Positions 1 to 16,954 of a stretch of 60,000 nucleotides of DNA are shown here, piece after piece (positions within the stretch are counted from its first letter, which is position 1; each line of letters begins with the position of its first letter). This DNA is from Tubulanus polymorphus. Its lineage: Eukaryota; Nemertea; Palaeonemertea; Tubulaniformes; Tubulanidae. The notes under the pieces were generated by a model, which saw only the letters and a list, made by a program, of their open reading frames with translations, was not told the DNA's origin and made no database searches. Made by a program: the position numbers and the translations under genes. The stretch is from positions 14,436,485 through 14,496,484 of the forward strand of contig NC_134027.1 in NCBI RefSeq assembly GCF_964204645.1. Reading direction: 5' to 3'.

Positions 1-96
1 GATAATCTGTTAATCCAATGTATATAGTATAAATAAAATAATATAATATATAAAGTTATTTTATATATACTATATACATTGCATTAACAGATTATC
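1..96. repeat. Near-perfect palindromic MITE-like repeat
   Basis: The arms starting GATAATCTGTTAAT at the left and ending ATTAACAGATTATC at the right are reverse complements over about 30 bases each, with one mismatch (CCAATG against CATTGC) and an AT-rich centre. It would fold into one long hairpin. The left edge is the window edge, so any target duplication is out of view. Confidence 0.7.
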
Positions 97-244
97 GTTT
101 TTACATTACCTACAACTCTGATACGAGCCCCTGTGGTTCTATGGTTTGAATTAAGCTACTAGCAATTATCTGAATTTCAGATAATCGCTCGTAGATTCGT
201 AGAAGTACGTGAATAATATGAATAAATTGACCTTAAAATTGTAT
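97..244. other. Intergenic, nothing recognised
   Basis: No open frame, repeat or splice-flanked exon was recognised here. Confidence 0.4.
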
Positions 245-660
245 CTACTTGCACTCCAAATCAAAATGTAGGGGGTTACCTACTTTGAAGAATTGGGGTT
301 TTTCACCGAGGGGACATTACCTATAGGGGATCTTTAACTAGGTGATTTTTTTACCCCTAACCCTTTTAATTAACTAGTGATTTAAAGAATTGTAGACTGA
401 GTTTAGATAACCGAATTAAATACATCGATTCGTAATATCAATATATAGTCGCCGAGTAATTATTCGTTATCACCTGGTACGCTTTTCGTGATCATATTGT
501 GTACGTACGTAATTGAAGGAATTACGGGGTCATCTAGATTTAATAAGGTTCAATGTATAATGGCTTGTAAGCTCTGGTTAGCGGTAAAAATCCCCTAGGT
601 AAAAATCCCCAATTCTTCAGAGTAGGTAAAAATCCCCCTCCTTTTGAATGAAGTGATACA
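245..660. repeat. Foldback repeat with G/C-run arms
   Basis: The left arm (about 262–345, with GGGGGTTACCTACTTTGAAG) and the right arm (about 586–655, with TTCAGAGTAGGTAAAAATCC) are imperfect reverse complements. Each arm contains repeated 'ggtaaaaatcccc'-type blocks. The middle is unrelated sequence. This looks like a non-autonomous foldback or MITE element; related fragments lie near 1082–1185 and 58590–58645. Confidence 0.55.
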
Positions 661-1081
661 ATTTAAGGTCAATTAATTCGGATATATCCAATTTATTTAT
701 ATTTTACCGTGGAAAACCATATGGATATCACGAGCGTACAAACTATAGTATACACTAATTGCATTAAAACTTACTACAAATTAACAGTTCATTAATGCCA
801 AATTAGTACTTAAAGTTATAGCAGTTAATGAAAGGGTTCATCGCGCATTTAAAATTTATCGTACTAGCTTGAATCACAGTTCAAAAATATTCCATTCCAG
901 TTCGAATTGTACGATATAAAAAAATAATAAGTTCATTATTCTTATTAATTCTAACAATTTATCTTGTTCTAAGAGTTATCTTAAGAATTCACCCCGACGA
1001 AAGGTTTCATTGCGCAGTTCAAACATATTTCGATCTCATTGCAAATGAATAAAATTTCAGAAACATTTTGCTTTGAAATGT
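661..1081. other. Intergenic, nothing recognised
   Basis: AT-rich spacer with no supported gene or clear repeat. Confidence 0.35.
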
Positions 1082-1185
1082 TCTTGAACATCATTGAAAA
1101 GTGGGGAATTTTACCTACTTTGAATATTTGGGGATTTTTACCTAGATGATTTTTACAGAGGGGGCTTTTAACTACAACCATTAGC
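1082..1185. repeat. Relic of the 245–660 foldback family
   Basis: Contains the same 'ttacctactttgaa' and 'ggggatttttacctag' blocks as the arms of the 245–660 element, as a single copy. Confidence 0.5.
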
Positions 1186-1689
1186 TCTTTGCCTATGCTT
1201 ACTTTGAATTACGACAAATTTCAATCGAACTGTTTTCCGCTTGCTGCTTTCAAGTTTTTAATTTCTCACCAATATCCTTTGTTTCGTCCTTGTTTAAATA
1301 CATCTCTCTTGCATTCTTTATTCTGTACTCAGTAACTCAGTATGCCTGATGAGAATACAGGTTATAATGTCAGAAAAAATGAGGTAAAAATACCACGGCG
1401 AACGTATGGCGAATGCCTTGGCTATTTTTCTACAGTCAAGTAGTAATGGCTTGCCAATGTTATAAATGACAGTGGTAAAAGTGCCAGAATGACGATACCG
1501 GTATCCGTTTATTCATATTCAAAATTATAACAACAAACACATGATTTTAAGCCAGTGCTTTCAACGAAACATTTGATTCGAATAACTAACAAACTAGTGT
1601 ATCAAATCTCCATGCACTATTCGGTTATATGTTAATTTGATATTTCATGTATAAATTACATAAAGACTAGCTCATTGTGGGTATTCTTT

Positions 1690-2418
1690 CGGGTCCTGCT
1701 AAAGTACGAAACTACGAAATTACGAAATATGGAGCGAAATTACGAAACGAAACGAAATTACGAAATTGCGAAACTACGAAATTAAGAAACGATGTGATGA
1801 TACGACTAATTCGATGACGACTTATGCGGGGTTGAATGTAGCAGAAAGGAAAGGCAAGCGCTTCACGCGACACCGAGCTCGTAACCGCGATAGGATTATC
1901 CCGTTCTTGGACACGGGCCGACATATCTGAACCTGTCTAGTATCGATCATTTTGCTCAAAAAAAGTAATGTACAGGGTAGATTAGCGACCGGTCGGGTCA
2001 ACTTTTGGGCTCCTCAGCAGAGGAGAAACGAGGTATCAATTTTTTAGCCTAAACACTGCAGGATATAAGGCACACTTCGTTCCCTAACCCGTAATTTATT
2101 AATCGCTACCTTCCAGTTGTATATGAGCATGCGCAGATCATTCTCCCTGATGGCATCGCTAAACTCAGTCGCGGCACGGAACCCTGCCACACTAGACCGG
2201 GTGCGCATGTTTAAGCCAGCTCCACGAATCCGCTGCTATAGCGCAAAAAATTACAAAGTTTTCGTTTCGTATTGCATTTTATACTTTGGCAGGACCCGCG
2301 AAAAAATGACCATTTCGTTTCGTAGTTTAGCATTTCGTATAGTATTTCGTTTCGTACTTTAGCATTTCTTAATTTCGTAATTTCGTAGTTTCGTACTTTA
2401 GAAGTACCCTATTCTTTC
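1690..2418. repeat. Element with GAAATTACGAAA-type inverted ends
   Basis: The left end (1698–1795) is a run of 'acgaaattacgaa' blocks. The right end (about 2255–2393) is the reverse complement ('ttcgtaatttcgtagtttcg'). The outer edges share TAAAGTACGAAAC / GTTTCGTACTTTA. The sequence TATTCTTTCG occurs just outside both ends, a possible remnant of target duplication. The interior holds a fragment (about 2130–2240) of the dispersed family also seen at 4626–5065 and 26712–27165. Confidence 0.55.
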
Positions 2419-4399
2419 GAATATACATACAACGTGCATAGATATTTTTTATCTCCTACGCCTATAAGCGTAGCTAGGGCAATCTTTGAAAATTGTGAAA
2501 TTTAAGTTATTCACTTATCCCCAACAAATCGCACAGCTTTTCCTCGAATTTCTAGATGATTATTCCTAGTGGGGATGCTCTTGAAACGATAGTTCTTTTG
2601 GCAGTCTATACACCATGTTCCATTTGCTTATTGCCAAGTTCCAGATCCAGAACGTATTTTTTACAACAAACATGAGAGAACTTAATTGACAGGAATCGTA
2701 TAGAGGAATTGCAACGATCTGTATGCAATCTTTGCTCGTCAGCAACGTACGTAGCCTTGTTACAAAGAATGGCATAAAAACAATTGAAACAAAACTTAAT
2801 TAATACAAAATACCTTTATTTATGTCATTCATAAATGCACTACAAATGATTCGTCTAGAAAATATAAGTAGTGTAATTCAAAAAATAACTAAATTGCTAT
2901 GCATACTGGAAAGACGACCGTGCTTGTGAAACGTAGCATGCATAGTGTGAGCATATTACAAATATTAAGCAACACTTAATTTCACATATATTCTTTATTG
3001 TAAATGCATGTGTCAATCTGATAATATCAGTTTTTCATCGATGCGAAGTTTAGATGGCAGACAGAAAGGCAGACTTTATTTTACTTTGATTATTTATCGG
3101 CAAACACGTTGTTTTGTCTCAATTTTCAGGAAAATCAGTCGAATTTAAACTGTGAATTACTGTGAGCACCTGTGTATCTACCATCTTGCTCAATTGATAT
3201 TTATCAGTATTATCATTAAACAAACTTATCAATTATAACAATCTGGCGGTTTGACGATACACTCAAACAAGGTAGTAATAGCGTGCAGTAATCGACGAGT
3301 AATAGCGATCGATTGCACGAATAGTTTGTATTTAATTAAATATTAGGCCATCTGACACCAGCATAGCCCAAGGGTAGATATATAGTCGCAGTGACTCAGA
3401 AAGTTATTCAGATTTTAAAACTCTCGATACATATACACATGAATTTTATATATCTTACTCTTTCTATTCGCTGATATTTACAGGTAAGTATTTTAAGTAT
3501 TTAATCTATTTCATTCAGCCAAATTTAGTGTAAGCATTTGACTAGGCCCAAGTTTTCATACTACGCATATCAAATATTTTGATTTCATGCATCTAAGCCT
3601 AAATGAATTAGACTTTTTATTGAGTTATATGATATGTAGACTAGTTAATTTCAGATCTATTCGAAAACGGTGCTAGATATGTAGTTATAAGTATGAACTA
3701 ATTTAATATGTTATTGAGCATTTTGACATTTGATAAAAATAGGATAAAAGATATGGCCAGTACATCTATGCATGTGTCTGAATTATGCTCTATTATCATA
3801 TCAAATATATCAGTAAACATACAAATGCATATTACATCTAAACGACCACCAAATTAATATAATAACCATATGTATAATCTCTTTTAAAATGAACATGTCA
3901 ATTTTACAAGATTCTAATTCTACATCCCTCTGTGTTGACATTAAAAAATATATACGCAGGAATATTTTATACATGTACCTCTTTCTATCCACTGATATTT
4001 AGTTCTCTCGAAGCTTATAAAAGACAAAACACAACGGACGTTTGTTTTGTTAAAAATCACATAAACATTTGATAAAATTTTCCTAACCCAATACCTACTC
4101 TACGTACATTATTTGAATGTTTTCGTTTTCACCAAACAATGAAAAAGAATATGAAAAACATCAGTGATATGTGATTGTCAGAACAGTTCAACATACTTAA
4201 TATACCAATACAAAATTACTTTGTTTCAGTATCAATGAATTATAATATACAACGTACATTGCCACGTATACGAAAAATATTTTGCTCTATAGAAGAGACT
4301 GTAAAACACAAAGTCAATTACGAAAAGCATGGATGGAACATACACTTCAATCATGTAACAGTGGAACCTCGTAATAACGACTATAGATATGGCAATTGA
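2419..4399. other. Intergenic, nothing recognised
   Basis: Two kilobases of AT-rich sequence without supported exons, RNAs or repeats. Short open frames here have no recognisable content. Confidence 0.35.
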
Positions 4400-7311
<2,912 letters not shown>

Positions 7312-7460
7312 CTAAAATGGAAAACCATTCTCAATTAAATACACTTTCATAGTTGTATATACCATTAAATCCATCATATAAGCCATCATAAAATCTAACT
7401 ATATTACCGGTATATTGATAACGTGTTATAAAAGACAGAATAAATATATATATAAACACC

Positions 7461-7960
<500 letters not shown>

Positions 7961-9155
7961 CCAGTCTTACTATAGAGTCTTTTTCATTGCTGTTGCCTGA
8001 TAATGATAAACTGATTTAGAACTCATTGCACGTACTAGGGGAAGCAGATTTTTGGAAGTTTGTAAAATATAGGGAGGGGTTGAAAATTGGTAAATTCTTT
8101 AATAATTGTACATAAAATGTAACTAGAGCTACACTAGCAGTACCCCTGAAATATTGAAATATGAAGGCTCTACAAATATAGCTGTGGCGGCTATCTTGGA
8201 TAATCTACACGAATAAAAACAATGTAGCACATCTGGCCCAAGTCGGATATAGCATAGCATAGTGCCTTGGCGTAGAGTTAATAAGTTGTGCGGTTAATGT
8301 ATCAGCGCATTAATACATTGGCGCATGAATACATTGATAATTGGGTATTAATGCGAAACAAAGGAACAGTTCATGTACAGGTTGACCGACGACTAGTGAC
8401 AGTTGACTACTGTTGGTTGTTTGTTGGTTGGCCCATTGAAGAGATGACGGATGACACGATGCAATGTTGTCGCCAATTTATGTGCATAGACCTATATCAT
8501 CCGCTGGTTGACGGTCGACGGACAACACGTTGCAATGTTGTCGCCAATGTAAGTACAGGCATCGTGGGTTGACTGGTTGACGGGTGACCACAAAACACAA
8601 ACAAACAAGAGAAGTAAATCTAAACCGAAACAGTAAACTATAAGCATCAGCTGCGAAAGTTTCATTTTTGATTTTGAAAAAAAAGAGCCGGCACGTATCG
8701 ATGTCGTTCTGTAGCAATGTGAACAATGCCATATTTCACCGTCCCCACGTTTGTTTTTGGGAGGCGCATCTCACGATGACAGGGATGAACATAAATAATG
8801 AATCTCCTGTGAATTTGAATGCTTAACCGTGTTGAAACTAATATCAGAGAACTGGAATTGACTAAAGAAAAATAGAAATGCAATTTGTATTTTAAGTATG
8901 CGGTTTATCATGTGTTTGGTCACGTGGTGTGTTTGGTGTATGAGTTTAATAGATCGTTAATAGTTAATTTGTTGGTTGGTAGATACGTCGACACGTTGAC
9001 ACATGGAATGTTAATGGCTGGCGATGTGAATGTGTCGACATTACAACTTTCTTTGGGATACACATAAACCGAACAACGCAGTAAGCATACCCGAAGGAAC
9101 TATACTATGCAATACCCTACTTGAGCCGCACATCTTCCATCCATTATTCACCTAC
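7961..9155. other. Intron or intergenic, short internal repeats only
   Basis: The words 'caatgttgtcgccaat' recur near 8465 and 8533, and 'attaatacattg'-type words recur near 8300. No exon or RNA gene was recognised. Confidence 0.35.
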
Positions 9156-11667
9156 CATGTAATCAGAAAATTGGTTCAAATCAGAAGTAGACTTTAGAGC
9201 AGGAGCATTCTCTTCCTGACAGATGGCAATACCCTTAAGCCAGCAATGTTTATTGAATACACAATGTGTATAAATGGAAGATAAAAGCATTTCAAGCTTT
9301 ATTTCCACACTGGATGAAAGAATGCAGATTTAACAAGTACTTACATTCACCAAAACACGGTGTCCAGGTTCATACTGGGAACAAGGGTATCTATTCTTAG
9401 TCCCTTGACCATTGCAGCATTATATACAGTTGAAAGTGCTTCAGCTGCTTTTCGCTTTGAAGCGGATTCATTCTCCCAGGCAGTGAGCTTGAAATTTCAA
9501 AGTACAAAAGTTTGATGTGTTATATTACACATCATCAATATGTATTATTACTAGTCATATCTCGACCCGAAAGGGTGTAAGCAGTACAATAAAGAGTTTA
9601 TTGAATTGAATTGAATTGAATATCTGAAGTACAGTAAAACCTCTGTGTAGTGAACGCCAGCAGGACCAAGCAAAGTGTTCACTATGGGGAGGGTTAGGTA
9701 ATGATGTGACATGGGACGACACCAGGTATGTTCCTATGAATCCACAACTACGTACACAGCCAAACACTGAATTGATCTAAATCATGACTGCAATACACTT
9801 TCATTCAAGTAGGATAACTTATCGCATCAATTATCCAAGTAGTTTAGAGAGATAGTTTGGTACAGCACCTGCGCAGAATGTGTGATCGAAGTGACTAAGT
9901 AGCCAGGTTGGCGCATACCATAACGGACCCTCTCTACTAGAAAAAGTGCTCACTGTCCACTATAGGGAGGTCATGATCTTGATGTAATTATGCCTCTATG
10001 ACTGTGTTAACTGATGCATGTATTTTAGGTTTTGGGACCGCACATAGGGTGTTCATTGTAGGAGGTGTTCACCATAGGGAGGTATTCATGCAAGGGGTTT
10101 TACTGTATTCACATTTGAAGAAGCCACATCTGAAGTATTTTCTTCATCTACGGAGTCTGCTTTCGTCATCTGACCATTTTGAAGGCTTTCACCTTGATTG
10201 TGCTTCCTGGCAAAAAATACTTCGAAAGGAGTCATCTTATCGGCTGAAAAAGATAATTAGTATTTTATTTTCATAGCAGATGAATTGATAGGAAAAGCCT
10301 ATGGTTAAACCAGACATACGTAACGAATACCCTTCGGCCAGTGAGTGAGTCATGTTCAGATCACAAAATTGTAATAGGGTACATATTCCTGACAAGTTTC
10401 ATACACATACAAAAATCACTAAAAAGTGTAGATTGTAGAGCAAGAACGAGGTCCATAATGCCTATTTCACATCACCCTGCCCAGATGGAGACAGGTGATG
10501 ACAATACCACATGAAGCTTATTGCCAAGGGGTATATCTATCTTTGGACCCCTAAAATTTGAAAAGGTACAATACACCCGGTTCCAGCGAGGTAGAAGGTG
10601 TAGTATCTTCTATAATGCAAATTTGCAGTTTAGAAATAACAGAGGAGTAGGGCTATTATTATCATAGCTAGGATAACAATAAGGTTTCTAACAAAGGTAG
10701 GCAGAATACCCTAATTACATACACAATGCTTTATGTGATCGTTGATTCATAATTCTCTGGAGCTCAGGAATATGCGCAACCCAATTTGTCTCATCATCTC
10801 TCCCGAGTAGGTACCGAAGCATCTTCTTCCAGCTCCTATGTGATCTTTCGGACTGTAAAGAACGGTAAAAACATTGTTAAATTTGTAATACAAAAACTAC
10901 TTCCCAATTTTTTCAATCAAAATATAATCATTACTTTTCCTTGTGATTGGGGATGCCTAGGCGAACCAAATATATGCTTTATTTTTGCAGTCTTCAAAAA
11001 TGAATCAAACTCTCCTTTGAATTCCGTTCCATTATCGGTCTGTACGTATTGCGGGTTGCCGAACTCACAGAATATATTTTTTGTCACTTCGGCCACCGTT
11101 TTCGATGTTTTGTTCTGAATTGGGCGTAACCAAAGGAACCTACTAAATACGTCAATCACACTACACACATATCTGTACGTAGATCCTTCGTTCTCAACTT
11201 CTTCCATTAGTACTAAATCTATTTGTACCCGGCTCATCGGAGCAGATGCTGTTATATTCTTAATAAGTGGCTTGTTCGTAAATAATGGATTCCGTATCGT
11301 TTATCTTCGAATTAAGATGATCTTGGATAGTTTGCTTTGATATACCATGGAAACTGCTGCTGATTGCTCCTACTAATTTGGACGAACCTGATCCAGCCAT
11401 GTTCGTGTGGTACTGATCAATAATTGAGGCAATGGCTGAAGATTTTGGAACAATTTTTCTCGTTTTTTCGAATACAATTTCATTTTTGTTGTTTACGTTT
11501 TGACATATGTAAGCTTTTGAAGACAACTTATTCGCTGCATTTTGCGCACAGCATCATATTTTTTGTCACCGGAAGTAACTGGATATGATGAGAGCATCTT
11601 CTTTCCACTTAGGACAGAAAGCATGATCTCATACACATCGTCGCTGAGAGCTGATGGTCCCCGAGAT
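9156..11667 (-). pseudogene. Retroviral-type integrase gene, KRBA2/Ginger-like, decayed
   Basis: Minus-strand spliced gene with an rve integrase core. Exon ~11667–10935 holds an N-terminal region (YEIMLSVLSGKKML, then KTRKIVPKSSAI) and the first two catalytic positions in RVQIDLVLM and QTDNGTEFKG. It ends QSQGK before a GTAATG donor. Exon 10852–10723 begins SERSHRSWKKML, supplying the third acidic residue, and contains NWVAHIPELQRIMN. Exon 10243–10193 (DKMTPFEVFFARKHN) joins it in phase. Exon 9487–9345 resembles the C-terminal region (YNAAMVK, YEPGHRVLVN), and 9233–9156 (AICQEENAPALK) may follow. The family is known as KRAB-A-domain-containing-2-like proteins and Ginger transposon integrases. 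Frameshifts near 11275 and 11525 and another inside 9345–9487 indicate decay. It could be a host-domesticated gene or a transposon copy; there is no terminal repeat to decide. Confidence 0.75.
9630..10107. repeat. TIR element (TACAGTAAAACC ends) in an integrase intron
   Basis: The left end TACAGTAAAACCTCTGTGTA and the right end, finishing GGGGTTTTACTGTA, form terminal inverted repeats. Subterminal words 'gtgttcactatgggga' and 'gtgttcaccatagggagg' recur in both halves. It is about 478 bp, without coding potential, MITE-like, and placed between two integrase exons. Confidence 0.7.
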
Positions 11668-12780
11668 GTATTTATTTAAAATAACAAAATGCATAGCTAA
11701 CATTGATAAACTATAATGGTAGTGTACGAAGTTGTACGAAGTACGAACTATTCATACAGGGAAAACTACCAAAACATAAAATTTCCACAAGAAAATTCTG
11801 TTTATTTGACCACCGATCACACAACTATATGTGAATCTTTGATTTCAAAATCAAAGCCCCTGCTTTGTCTCCAGAAGGTCTGATGAGTTTGTTATACCAA
11901 ATGAAAAAAATATACCAATCAAATAAGTAACAGGGCCAATCCCTACCCAAAATTTCATACACAATAAGTGTGCCACCCAGTTTACTGAACCTTTTATCTT
12001 TTGTTCATTGAATCAATCCAATGAGTCCGAAGTTTGTTTCCTATATTGTATTGTATTTCCTTAAGTAAGATATTATCAACTAGATGAATATTATAATATG
12101 AAATTGTAAATATGCGGCTTGAAACTATGTGAATATGTAGCATATTCTGTTTATACCGACATTCAAGTTGTTAAATCGAATGTTTGATGCTCTACAGTGT
12201 GAATCGTCCTATGATGTATCGCAACATAAGATAAGTAATATAAATCAATCGTGAATTCTTCTTCAAAATATAGTTTGTTCTGTTTTGAGTTGGATAATTC
12301 TGGTAACGTCCTCTCACCCAAAGTGATATACAGTAGAGGTGGCGGTCTTGCCCCAAGTGATATACAGTAGAGTCGGCCTATAACGGTACTAGTCTATTCG
12401 GTAATCCACCCAAACTGGTAGAATAGCAAATGTAGCGTATCTCTCCTGGGTAGCGTGTCTTTATATGTTTACGTATATAATACACATGTAGATGCAATAG
12501 GCGTTTGCTACTAGGGTTCGCCCTGAGAAAATATAATCGGGTTATACGAAAATATTGGGGGAAGTAATTCTTCCTCAGGGAAAAGATATCAGTTCTTGTC
12601 AAAATTATAATCAAATAAAAATATTCAGTCTTCTCATTCCATGATCAGGGCTCAGCGTCCTCGTAGGCGACTACCTGGCCAGGATTTCGCACGGGATCGA
12701 ACCTAGTTCTCCCAACATCTACCGTTCTCTCCGTATGACACTTTGTCATGACTACCCCCGGATAAAGGCCGTCAGTCGAT
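11668..12780. other. Intergenic or intron, nothing recognised
   Basis: No supported exon. The phrase 'caagtgatatacagtagag' occurs twice near 12320–12370, as a short tandem repeat. Confidence 0.35.
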
Positions 12781-12830
12781 AAAAAGATTGAGGGTTCGAA
12801 TCCTCGATTGATGGTCTTCATGTAACTACT
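12760..12830 (+). repeat. tRNA-like B-box relic, possible SINE
   Basis: GAGGGTTCGAATCCTC at about 12790 looks like a T-arm/B-box with a short stem. No acceptor stem, D-arm or anticodon arm can be assembled around it, so it is not a tRNA gene. It is probably a tRNA-derived SINE fragment. Confidence 0.3.
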
Positions 12831-13385
12831 GCCGATAAGTCCCTGATCGAACTGGTCCTCTCGTTAAGACGAATAATAATAATTGGCACTGAGACAGAAA
12901 ATAGCGGTGGAACTCCTCTCCTCGTACAGAAAAGACGAAAATGTAAGACTTGTATAAAATTAATCATGTCAAGAGTTGAACTCCTGAATTTAATCATTTC
13001 TCCAGTTCATAAAGTTTACACCTCGGGCGCGTCTCGGTACGGTCTCGCGTCAGGAACGTCATATTATACGAAGTCACGAAATTACGTTAAAGTCACCTTA
13101 TTCGGGCGTACGGTGAGAGATGATTTGAAAATTATAGCGACGATCTCAAATCATTATTCAATCGCGCTCAAATGTAGAAACATATATATCTTGTATACAA
13201 TCGGAGCGAAATCGCTCGACCGAGAGTGGATCAATACAGTCGTAGTTGAAAATTATGTGACGATCAATACGCCCGGCAAATAATTTTACGTATGTACAAG
13301 AGTCGGCCCGACTAAACTAAACAAAATTGATCATGACTGTCCATCGTAGTGACGCTCTCGGTCGGTTTGTTTCGCTGGGATAAGA
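12831..13385. other. No supported gene
   Basis: A 105-codon open frame (12966–13283, plus) has no recognisable domain and sits in repeat-like, CG-rich sequence. I treat it as chance. Confidence 0.3.
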
Positions 13386-13386
13386 G

Positions 13387-13480
13387 ACCGGAAAAATCAA
13401 ACCCGGTCGAAATCAAACTGGGCCGGAATCAAACTTGGCCAAAATCAAACTCGGTCAACATCAAACTTGGCCGGACGCTC
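13387..13480. repeat. Minisatellite, ~17-bp AATCAAACT-type units
   Basis: Five imperfect units of the form 'ggccggaatcaaactt' stand in tandem, each with ATCAAAC at its core. Confidence 0.8.
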
Positions 13481-14894
13481 TAAAAGTGAATATATCTCAT
13501 CCTTCGGGTTGGACAAGATGACCCTATCCAACCCAAAGGCGGGATAGAGAGGGCGCGTCTCTTATCGCTTACGGGGGTACATCTTAATAGTTAAATTCTA
13601 TTAAGAATTTAATTGCTGTAAGTTGTTCGCTTATACTATAAGTACGTGCGTGTGATTCGAAAATCAGAATGACCGTGCTCGAACGACCCGCCTTTTATAG
13701 AAATCGGGGGCGCTCATTGGCCAGTAGTGATATCACTACGCACGAAATAGACCAAGAGCGCGCGCCTAATAGAACGCGAATGGAATAGTTAAACAGGAAG
13801 ATTGATACTCCTGGAGATAAAATGTTATCGATATACGCGATAAAAATGCCAAAAGAATAAGTTTGAAAGGTTCAAAGCGGAATTTGAAAATCAAACCCGA
13901 GTTTGATATTCGCGCGCAATAATAGTGAGCCGCCTAGCGGTGCGACAAGGCTCAACTCGCGAGCGAGGAACCGATGAAAACAAATCAAACTACGGAAATA
14001 TGATGAAAGTGGGATTATGACATCACAAAACGGCAGTTCAAAATTGAAAAGCGAATACAAAGTAATAGACTACCGGAAAGTAACCAGAACGTTATAGCGC
14101 GAATTTATGATAAAAGCCGAATAAAAAGATGTGATCGTGCTATTTCCCGACAGAAACCGACCAAAACCCCCAACCCGAACGCGATAGGCCCTACACCGTA
14201 ACGAGATGCCCGAGAAATTGACAGTAGTACACAGATACAAATTTACACAATATAAAACATATTTATATATATGAAATCGCTCCACCTGGAGATATCGGAG
14301 GAAAGGATGAGATGTAACGAAAACGAACCGGAGATGTTAAACACGGTCCATTTTCGCCACACAAACTAGGGGTCCAAAGAATACCCATCACAAATTGCAA
14401 TGAGAAATGGCAAACCAGTAAGAAGCTACAGGACTCAGAATTTGGGCCAAAATTGACATTTTTGGGCACTAAAAAGGTCATAGGACTGCCAACTTGAGTC
14501 CGATCGACCCAATTTTTCTTATGGTGATGGGCCAAACTTTAAACAATGATTAATTGAAAATCTTTTTCTACAAAACTTCTAAAACTCATAGGTTCAAAAC
14601 TTGTTAAACCTCTAAATTTTCCCATACAAATTTCGATATGAAAAGTGTATTAATTCCCCAAATCATCTATTTGAATCTTAACTAAGATCAGCAATTTATC
14701 ATTCCTCCGTTGACATAGGTTGAGTTAACTACCGGTAAATTAGATTTACAGCAAATTATCACAAATATACATAATCACTGTCTGATTCAGACGTTTATAT
14801 ATAGAAATTAAGCTCAGTACCACATACGTCAAAAGTTGGTTCAAAACCCAATGAGGTACAATTCAAGAATAAAAAATAAATTATTTCTACTTAC
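13481..14894. other. Intron or intergenic with dispersed-repeat words
   Basis: Contains 'aaactaggggtcc' near 14365, a word shared with repeats near 15278 and 17820. No exon is supported. The local base composition is more GC-rich than its surroundings up to about 14200. Confidence 0.35.
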
Positions 14895-15274
14895 AGTTTG
14901 AGGCATTTCTGATGTATTAACCTGCAATATATGAATTCAAAGACATTTAAAAAAAGGCTGAGCAATACATAAAAAAACTGTAGTCATGTCAACCTGTGCT
15001 CCAAGTTTTGCACAATAATTGCGAATCAAAACCTCTATAATAAATGATATATCTTATAGGCCTAGAAATAATGATAAGAAAATTTCTAACACTTCACAAA
15101 TCAAATGTGGGCTAAAGATAGGCCTATACTATAGGCCTACATGATAATACAAATTTGACAGCCTTGTAGGCAAGGTCTTTTGATTAAACTGATGTGATTG
15201 ATTAAACTGATAGGAATCTTCTGTACGTGCTAAAGTCAAGATAACGTACGGATGGAACTTGTCAATATTAAACT

Positions 15275-15475
15275 AGGGGTCCAGGGACACCATGGGATGT
15301 GGTTTAAAATGCTCAACAATCAGAATACTCCAATATTCAATGTCCCCTGGTGACCATATACTAAAAACCAATCAAATGTGATGAGGGTTTGGTTAATTGT
15401 TGAGGGGTAAACCCTGCAGGTGCTTGTTAAATTAAGGACTAATCGGACCACAGGTAAAGCCACCAGGAGTTACAA
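15275..15475 (-). repeat. Single reverse copy of the 148-bp satellite unit, with flanking repeat
   Basis: Read on the minus strand, 15362–15470 gives 'ctcctggtggctttacctgt', 'ggtccgattagt', 'aacaagcacctgcaggg' and 'aaccaaaccctcatcacatt', in the same order as a unit of the array at 28.0–29.26 kb. The adjoining 15275–15360 belongs to the 'aggggtccagggacaccatg' dispersed family. Confidence 0.75.
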
Positions 15476-16954
15476 TTTTGCAATTGATTGCGGTTATTGA
15501 TACATATATCCGTGTATCAATATGAATAAGCAAATTGTACTTACAGAGTAATTTTTTTTTTTCGTAAAAACAAACATACGGCTCGCCTCCTTGAAAGATT
15601 GGAGCTCTCATACTGGAAACCTGACTAAATATATATCATTATATATCAATATTATATACCATTATATATCAATAGATTTAATTGATGACAGGTTTTGGAA
15701 TACATTTGTACTAACATGAACTGTATTAGAATTCAACGACCAAAATCATACTTTGATCATAAATTAGCTTTCATTTCATTATTGATTTGCTAAACTTACA
15801 TTATCATCATCGGCAAGAGCCCAACCATTAAGAACTTTCAGATACGCAACATAGTGCCCACTGGTTACTTCGACATCTCGATGACAGCATATAACTTATA
15901 AACATACTGAAATCACACATACAAAAAACATGATGACTGATCCTTGACACAAGATTTACTTTGATCAAAGCACTTCAAATGATCATGATAATAAAATACG
16001 CTATTGAGTAATACTGATTATAATGATTAATAGTGTCAGGAGTTAAAACGTAAGGGTTTAAATTGAACTCAATATCGCAGAATTAAAATCAAAATACTAA
16101 CACTGTTCCTTAATAGGCAGTCCTGCTTGGAACAGGATATTAGAACCACAAAGTTTTCTTCAGATTAACATCTTATGGGATGGATCATTCCATGAAAATA
16201 TACCTCACTAGGAAAAAATTTCCCCTAGAGCATGCCACAATGTCATGCAAGCCATTAACATTGTTTTAAACAACTTCCAAGTGAAATAGTAGAAGATTAC
16301 CTGATCATTTCCAACAAGAATATCTAAATTCTTTCCAATGTTTACGTGGTGCATGAGTTTCCCTGCATTGCCGAAACAACGATATCTATATGAAATCCAT
16401 TAGAAGTATTTCAATTAGAAAGTTCATGATATATATTATCATTATATTTCCATTATAGATATTATCAAATCTACGATGTGAAACAGCTAAAAAATACAAA
16501 TAACATGGCTAACCTTTTCAAATCAATGACAATGAAATCAGGTGCATTCACAAGTTCTTGAAAGCGAAAAGCTTGTTCACACGGACACCTGTTGATGGAT
16601 TAAGTGGGGACATCTATTATATCTGATGATATTTACCGGTAGGCTATACATATACGGTGCACACAACCAAACTTATAGTTGTTAATACTATAAGAATAAC
16701 AAGGTTACATCATTTGTATTAGAAGTGGACTGAAAGAGAGTATACTGGTACTTAATCATTTGATATCTTACTCTGAACACCGAACCGTCACCTCCTCTAG
16801 ACTGAAGAAATTAGTTACGCATTCCTGAATGGTCTGGAATGATTTCCGTTCTTCTGACTACAAAATGAATTCAAAGATGAATCTAATTATAGGTTGTCAT
16901 TGACATAGCACAAGTAATTTGTAAAGCACTATACTGAAAAACTTGCTAACTGTG

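Noticed and set aside
8288-9067. Several 60–94-codon frames on both strands
   Set aside because: No conserved motif or splice context; built partly from short internal repeats.
12760-12830. tRNA gene
   Set aside because: Only a B-box/T-arm-like segment is present; no cloverleaf can be formed.
12966-13283. 105-codon plus-strand frame as a host gene
   Set aside because: No domain, no splice context and no start context; located among minisatellite and SINE-like repeats.
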